Shown piece by piece: positions 7,393 to 11,614 of a stretch of 11,614 bases of DNA. This DNA comes from Asterionellopsis glacialis (Eukaryota; Bacillariophyta; Plagiogrammaphyceae; Rhaphoneidales; Asterionellopsidaceae), in contig WKLE02000985.1 of assembly GCA_014885115.2 (NCBI GenBank), positions 16,874 through 28,487 on the forward strand, read 5' to 3'. Below the pieces are notes generated by a model. The model was not told the origin of the DNA. It made no database searches and was given only the letters and a program-made list of their open reading frames with translations. The first letter of the stretch is position 1. Every line of letters starts with the position of its first letter. A program made the translations under genes and the position numbers.

Positions 7393-9528
7393 ATGGTCAT
7401 TCCTGAAAGTATTTCTTTACCAGAAAGACCACCATCATCCTTACGAAGTAGTAGTTGTAGTAGTTCAACTTTATCCACAAGCTCTGTTAGTCTCAGTCCT
7501 ACCGCAAGTCCGAGTCGACGTCCACCATTGTACCCAACAACCACCACCACCACTACTAAAAAAAAGGTTCATTTTGCATCATGCATCGATAGTTATTGTG
7601 GTGGTAGTGGTGATGAACAACGAACTTGTAGTACATACGAAACAGTAGAGTCCTCATCGTTGTCTTGTTCATCCTATGATTCTACAGTATCCTTGTCAAC
7701 ATCAGTGTCATCGTCCACGTCAACATCATCATCGTGCTGCTCTTCTACTGCATTTACATCATTTTCTTCTTTGGACATTTCATTCCCCTTGTCATCTAGT
7801 ACACGTACAAGAATAAGACAGGGAGGTCCTACTACTTTTGAAACATTATCATGGGAAGAACAACTGGAAAAGGCAGCTCAAGAATTATCGAATGGGATAC
7901 ATCAAATTGCTCGAGCAGCAAGGAAACAACAACGAAAGCAACAACAACAAAAACGTAAGAATGCTCGAAAAACAACAACAACAACAACAAATTCCAACAA
8001 GGAAAAATGGAAGGTACAATTATTGAATTTACTTGGTGGAATTGGTGTATTAGATCCAAATAATGACAAGAGCAATACTAATAATCATCATGAAGAGTAC
8101 CACAACAACGACGACGACGACAACGACAACAACAACAACGAAACAACAAAAGAAAGCAACAACAATACGAAGATTGCCTTGAAGAATGACAATGAGGAAG
8201 ATTATTCTCCAAGAGCTACAAGCATAAATGACAACAAGAAGGATCATCAGGAGAAGGAGTCGTCATTTTCTTCTCCGGTGGATCTTTTGATAGAAGGATC
8301 GTTTCACAAAACATTTTTCTCTACATGTATGGATCATTCAATACCATCATCTTTAGTACAAGCATTACGATTGCTTCGAGCATTGGAAATACAACAAACA
8401 TATGACCAAAACAGTATAATGAGTGATGGTGTCCAAGACAACAATTTCCATCATCAAAAAGAGGAGGAAGTACCAGTATTACCAATAACACTCATTGCTA
8501 CTGATAATGTTTACAAATTATGGAATGCATTGGTTCGCTATTACCGAAAACGACATCATAGTCATACTGACCACCACCATCAACAACAACATCAACAACA
8601 ACAGCAGTCATATCAAAACCATCATGCACAGGAAGAGGTGTTATTATTTTTACAACCTCCAGATTTATTAAGTTTATTGGCTTTGTCAGGAATGTCGTAT
8701 CCTCATTTAGGAATACATGTAGGACAGGCCGTATCGTTATCAATTGTATCATTTGCAAAGTATTGTCTTTTATCAAGTCACGTTGAATTCCTTCGTGGTC
8801 GCAGAGCTATACGTCATATGATGCAAGACATTAAAGAATTATTACATTCTAATCCTTCTACTACTGGAATGTCAGCCACAACAACAGCAACAGATGGTGT
8901 GTTATCATCCACACCCGTATCTGCATCTATATCCTCCTCTGCTTCCTCCTCCTCTCCCTCCTCTTGCGCCTCTTTATCATCGATTCCACCTGCTTTTGGT
9001 ACCAAAAATTCTAAACATAACAAGAACAAAAATGGAAGTGGTGCTGATTTCAACCGTAGTCAAGACCTTGATGTCGTCTATATGAATGAAAAAGATTCAC
9101 ATTCCATGAGAATGATCTTTCGAGCAGTACGAACCTTGGTGTATCTCATTCGATATTCGTATGAGAAACCAAAACGAAAATATGACAAACACAGGTCGTC
9201 ATCGTTATTGTCGAAAAAATACAACAGCACCAACCACAACCACAACCACAACCACAACAATAACAATGACAGATATCCCAAGACAACAACAATTTTATTA
9301 AATGATTTTAATGATGCTGGTGGGTATGGCTTGATGCGATACATTGTTGAAAATTATTCTTGTCATTACGAAAACGTGGATTCTACAGTTGTAAGACATA
9401 CATGGATGAAACTTGAAAATATATTACTTTCATGTCGCAAAAAAGCAGCAGTAGAACAACAAAGTAATGTTGATTCCCATCATTACAATAAACAACGAAA
9501 TCTACTAGAATCGATAGGAGAAGAATAA
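7393..9528 (+). CDS. Hypothetical protein, low-complexity-rich with conserved-looking helical blocks
   Basis: I do not recognise a family with confidence. The ATG at 7393 has A at -3 and G at +4, and the frame is open for 711 residues. Residues 1-145 are mostly Ser/Thr-rich and contain KKKVHFA (56-62), where KVHF fits the RVxF docking motif for protein phosphatase 1. A Gln/Lys/Arg-rich stretch covers 170-193, Asn/Asp tracts 222-275, His/Gln 387-413, Ser 500-530 and (His-Asn) repeats 614-622. Between them are ordered, Leu-rich blocks at about 296-345, 358-386, 414-486, 570-592 and 630-682, which read like alpha-helical repeat (ARM-type) segments. NDFNDAGGYGLMRYIVE loosely recalls helical repeats near the N-terminus of BEACH-domain proteins, but this is weak. 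It has no signal peptide or membrane span. The true gene could extend past 9528 if a late intron was missed. Confidence 0.75.
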   Translation: MVIPESISLPERPPSSLRSSSCSSSTLSTSSVSLSPTASPSRRPPLYPTTTTTTTKKKVHFASCIDSYCGGSGDEQRTCSTYETVESSSLSCSSYDSTVSLSTSVSSSTSTSSSCCSSTAFTSFSSLDISFPLSSSTRTRIRQGGPTTFETLSWEEQLEKAAQELSNGIHQIARAARKQQRKQQQQKRKNARKTTTTTTNSNKEKWKVQLLNLLGGIGVLDPNNDKSNTNNHHEEYHNNDDDDNDNNNNETTKESNNNTKIALKNDNEEDYSPRATSINDNKKDHQEKESSFSSPVDLLIEGSFHKTFFSTCMDHSIPSSLVQALRLLRALEIQQTYDQNSIMSDGVQDNNFHHQKEEEVPVLPITLIATDNVYKLWNALVRYYRKRHHSHTDHHHQQQHQQQQQSYQNHHAQEEVLLFLQPPDLLSLLALSGMSYPHLGIHVGQAVSLSIVSFAKYCLLSSHVEFLRGRRAIRHMMQDIKELLHSNPSTTGMSATTTATDGVLSSTPVSASISSSASSSSPSSCASLSSIPPAFGTKNSKHNKNKNGSGADFNRSQDLDVVYMNEKDSHSMRMIFRAVRTLVYLIRYSYEKPKRKYDKHRSSSLLSKKYNSTNHNHNHNHNNNNDRYPKTTTILLNDFNDAGGYGLMRYIVENYSCHYENVDSTVVRHTWMKLENILLSCRKKAAVEQQSNVDSHHYNKQRNLLESIGEE
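7971..8166 (+). repeat. CAA/AAC/GAC trinucleotide tracts inside the hypothetical gene
   Basis: Short perfect runs of ACA/CAA (about 7973-7990, coding Thr6) and of AAC/GAC (about 8103-8142, coding Asn and Asp) stay in the coding frame. They look like replication-slippage expansions of codons within disordered linkers, common in proteins of this window. Confidence 0.7.
9235..9258 (+). repeat. (CACAAC)4 hexanucleotide microsatellite coding His-Asn repeats
   Basis: Four perfect CACAAC units follow a partial CAAC unit and encode alternating His and Asn residues around 614-622 of the hypothetical protein. The six-base unit keeps frame whatever its copy number, so length variation between alleles would be tolerated. 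Confidence 0.85.
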
Positions 9529-9993
9529 ATGAATGGAAAAAGGCAAACAATCTTTCTAAAAGGAGACGTCTATATGTTTCTATACGCTTCATAATATTTG
9601 ATTCTAAGATTTAAAAAAAAAAACACAGTTTCCATGATCTATATTACATTTACCAATCACTTTCAAGTTCCTTTTCTTTCGACCTTGCCTTTTCATGATT
9701 ATAACTTCCACTATTGTTGTCGTCATTTTTATCTTTGTGTTGCTGTCATTTCGTTCAAAATATCACCATGCCGTGTTCCAACAGATAGGGGTTGTGTCAG
9801 TTTGTTTCCTACATGCTTTCGTACAATTGATCGAAGTTATACAGTTGCCACTTCACATACAACCACACTACGGGTGTCGTCCAGTGTCACTCACTCCCTA
9901 CATGGACTGCCATTCGTAAGTGTGATGTGTGTGGCAACACTTCTTCTGCTGCATCTCGGCCTACCTTGGGTTTCACCTGTTTCAACCTACCAG

Positions 9994-10309
9994 CTGCTGT
10001 AAAAAATATGAGCATCTGTTGAGGGACTTGTCAAACCGGCAGATGAAAGAAATGTTGGAAAGAAACCCAGATGAAAATAGTTTTAAATGTACTAATTTGA
10101 AACAATCTAGTTTAGGAAGGAATGTTAAAGTGTTAAATGTTGAAAAAGAACATGCCATATCACCATTTTAGTGCCCACAAGCAGGACAAAAAAAAGGTTA
10201 TTCAAGTTGATACTTGTGTGCTAGAAAATACTGGTATGGCCTTTATCATCAAAAGGACATTTTTGACATTATTTATTCTGATATATCTATAAAACACCAC
10301 AATAAATAG
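9994..10309 (+). pseudogene. Possible decayed coding remnant or terminal exon
   Basis: After an acceptor-like tract ending in CTACCAG (AG at 9992-9993), one plus-strand frame reads hydrophilic, protein-like sequence (for example LLRDLSNRQMKEMLERNPDE) up to a TAG at 10169-10171. The same frame continues with only a TGA at 10208-10210 before a third stop at 10307-10309, and both later pieces keep mixed composition, including CPQAGQKKGY and ARKYWYGLYHQKD. It may be a last exon ending at 10171, or a broken gene with two in-frame stops. No ATG starts it and I recognise no family. Chance remains quite possible. Confidence 0.2.
10272..10277 (-). promoter_or_regulatory. Candidate poly(A) signal AATAAA for the GT17 gene
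   Basis: On the minus strand AATAAA lies about 43 bases after the GT17 stop codon. A second AATAAA-like TTTATT-rich context surrounds it. Poly(A) signals in diatoms are loosely defined, so this is only suggestive. Confidence 0.3.
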
Positions 10310-10319
10310 CTACTTAGAT

Positions 10320-11545
10320 TTAAAGCACAGTGCCATTTTTAATACTCAAGGTTAGGTTCGCCCGCGGGTGCAGTGACTCATCTTCCACCATCATTTCTTG
10401 GAGCTCCTGGTGTCGAAGATTTGGATAATCGGGCGCTTTCTGAAAAGCAATCGGTGTACCATCTTTGCCAAGCACTCTCCAACCACCACGAACCCGCACA
10501 AACTGGTTGCCGTCCTCAGTGCGATTCATCAAGCAGTCCACCATGAAATCTACATCTTCTTGAATCAAACCTAGTGGTTTTTCCAATGCATCGTGAACAG
10601 GGTGGCCATACACTTTGTACTTTTTTCGCAAAATTGATAGCGAGTCAAAAAAGTTGTGGAAGTGAAACGCAGTGTGGAGACCATCATTTCCTGAAACCAT
10701 CCTTCCTCCAATCCCCATTCGAAAATCGGTCGCGTCCCACAGCGGAAACATTGTCATACTCGTGTTTTCCCAGCTACTAGGACGCACATATGTTTCAAAG
10801 GACATCTTTCTTTTGACTGGTTTGTGCTTCTGCTTGTCTCCAATGCCCTCGACGCATTCACCAAGAATGAAGTCTGGATGATGCCAACGTCGACCTTTCG
10901 ATATGCATTCTGGGCTGCCTTCAAAGACAAGCGTAGAACACATTATTTTTGGTTGTTTGCAGTCTTGGCCTTGCCGAAACTCTGGTACATCACATACCTG
11001 CAAAGAACGAAGAAAATCCCGTGTGGGGACCTCATCAATATCTGAAATAAGTCCAATATCTCCAGCAGTCATATTATTTTGCTGCCAGCGCTCCATTATA
11101 ATGTCGCGCTGCAAGTTTTCTCGCAACAGCCCCACTGCTTTCCTTCCTTTTCCTTTCTTGCGAGGATCATCATGATAATAATCAACCGAAACACGTGCGC
11201 TTGGTCCCCACATACTATTTTGCAAAAGCTTGAGACGTTGGGACCCCGGAGAGAAACGAATATCACGAGAAATCTGCATTTGAGTTTTATCGCTTTCCAC
11301 GAGGGCCACCGTATCGTAAATGCCGTAAGCCTCCATCGCGGCAATGTTAAGGATATGCCATGAATCATCAGCGATCAAGCTGCCATAAAATATTCGTCTT
11401 CTCTTGATTCGTCCATCATAGTTGAACCCATATCTTTTGCAGCGCTCTACCTCAGCTTTGCTGTCCACGTCTTTGTCCCAGACGCTCGTTACGATGGTCT
11501 TGCTATTCGGATTGCTTCCCCTACACTCCAGGAAAGTATCAGATC
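10320..11545 (-). CDS. GT17-family glycosyltransferase (MGAT3-like), 5' end missing
   Basis: This is the 3' part of a predicted glycosyltransferase of CAZy family GT17, whose characterised member MGAT3 adds the bisecting beta-1,4-GlcNAc to the core mannose of N-glycans in the Golgi. Visible signatures (numbered from the GTG codon at 11468): RRIFYGSLIADDSWH (24-38), the core YDTVALVESDKTQ (51-63) where GT17 enzymes have a conserved VE(S/A)..T, GDIGLISDIDEVPTR (136-150) with the DxD-like DIDE at 11042-11031, then YVRPSSW and the histidine-rich TAFHFHNFF (266-274). The frame has no ATG before residue 45 of this count; it is open back to a TAG at 11553-11555. An acceptor-like TTACCAG with AG at 11547-11546 suggests an upstream exon beyond the window, which should carry the type II membrane anchor. 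Codons are visibly richer in third-position G/C than in the NSF-like gene. The substrate in this organism is unknown. Confidence 0.82.
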
Positions 11546-11614
11546 CTGGTAACTACTATTGTCGGAAAGGATTTTATGCCCTGAACGTACAAGCAATCTG
11601 CGACCGTTCGAAGC
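11546..11614 (-). other. Probable intron tail upstream of the GT17 exon
   Basis: In minus-strand reading, this segment contains TCCTTTCC followed by TTACCAG and carries an in-frame TAG (11555-11553) relative to the GT17 frame. It is therefore likely non-coding for that gene, fitting the end of an intron. A second possible acceptor (GTGTAG, AG at 11522-11521) lies inside the open frame, so the exact exon boundary is uncertain. Confidence 0.45.

Larger units (their letters stand above)
9529..10319. other. Intergenic region between convergent genes
   Basis: The stop codon of the 7393 gene overlaps an AATAAA (9523-9528), which could serve as a poly(A) signal. From 9655 to 9800 the plus strand is strongly pyrimidine-rich and ends in CCAACAG (about 9779-9785), resembling a splice acceptor. 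Frames at 9598-10002 and 9695-9919 are Phe/Val/Ile/His-rich and do not look like protein. A more protein-like frame from 9994 is listed separately. Confidence 0.6.

Noticed and set aside
9598..10002. 134-codon plus-strand frame
   Set aside because: Begins at a non-ATG codon and encodes Phe/Cys/His/Thr-rich sequence from a pyrimidine-rich tract; looks like intergenic or intronic DNA.
10824..11363. Several plus-strand frames of 70-94 codons opposite the GT17 exon
   Set aside because: They are antisense shadows of a recognised coding sequence with no independent support.

Overview
The window looks like nuclear DNA of a photosynthetic stramenopile, most likely a diatom. By eye it is AT-leaning, around 40% GC. 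Introns are few, short and GT-AG; proteins carry Asn/Ser/Gln/Thr/His homopolymer tracts; and one gene starts with a signal peptide followed by a Phe-containing cleavage motif (VAFSP, of the ASAFAP type), the hallmark of proteins sent into red-algal-derived complex plastids. There are no bacterial operons, mobile-element hallmarks or CRISPR-like arrays. The species cannot be named from sequence alone.

Layout: (1) 1-1389 is mostly non-coding upstream DNA with a small repeat cluster and one doubtful minus-strand exon. (2) 1390-2880 (+) is an intronless Rab GTPase-activating protein of the TBC1D22/Gyp1 type with intact catalytic Arg and Gln fingers. (3) 3146-6215 (-), convergent with it, is a three-exon gene that I assembled from two open frames plus a terminal exon. 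It encodes a 931-residue NSF/Sec18-like tandem AAA+ ATPase with a predicted plastid presequence. (4) 6216-7392 is the divergent intergenic region upstream of the NSF-like gene and the next gene, with a cluster of heat-shock-element-like sites. (5) 7393-9528 (+) is a 711-residue low-complexity-rich protein of unknown function. (6) 9529-10319 is intergenic with a possible decayed coding remnant. (7) 10320 to about 11545 (-) is the 3' part of a GT17-family glycosyltransferase whose 5' end lies beyond the window.

The most notable item is the NSF-like gene. Its D1 ATPase is well preserved. The D2 P-loop has lost its lysine, the SNAP-binding N domain is not recognisable and is replaced by an unknown region, and the N-terminus predicts delivery to the plastid, probably the stroma. 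Together this suggests an NSF paralogue moved out of SNARE recycling into a plastid role. The neighbouring TBC Rab-GAP and the GT17 enzyme would act in the ordinary endomembrane/Golgi system, and nothing shows that the four genes work as a unit.
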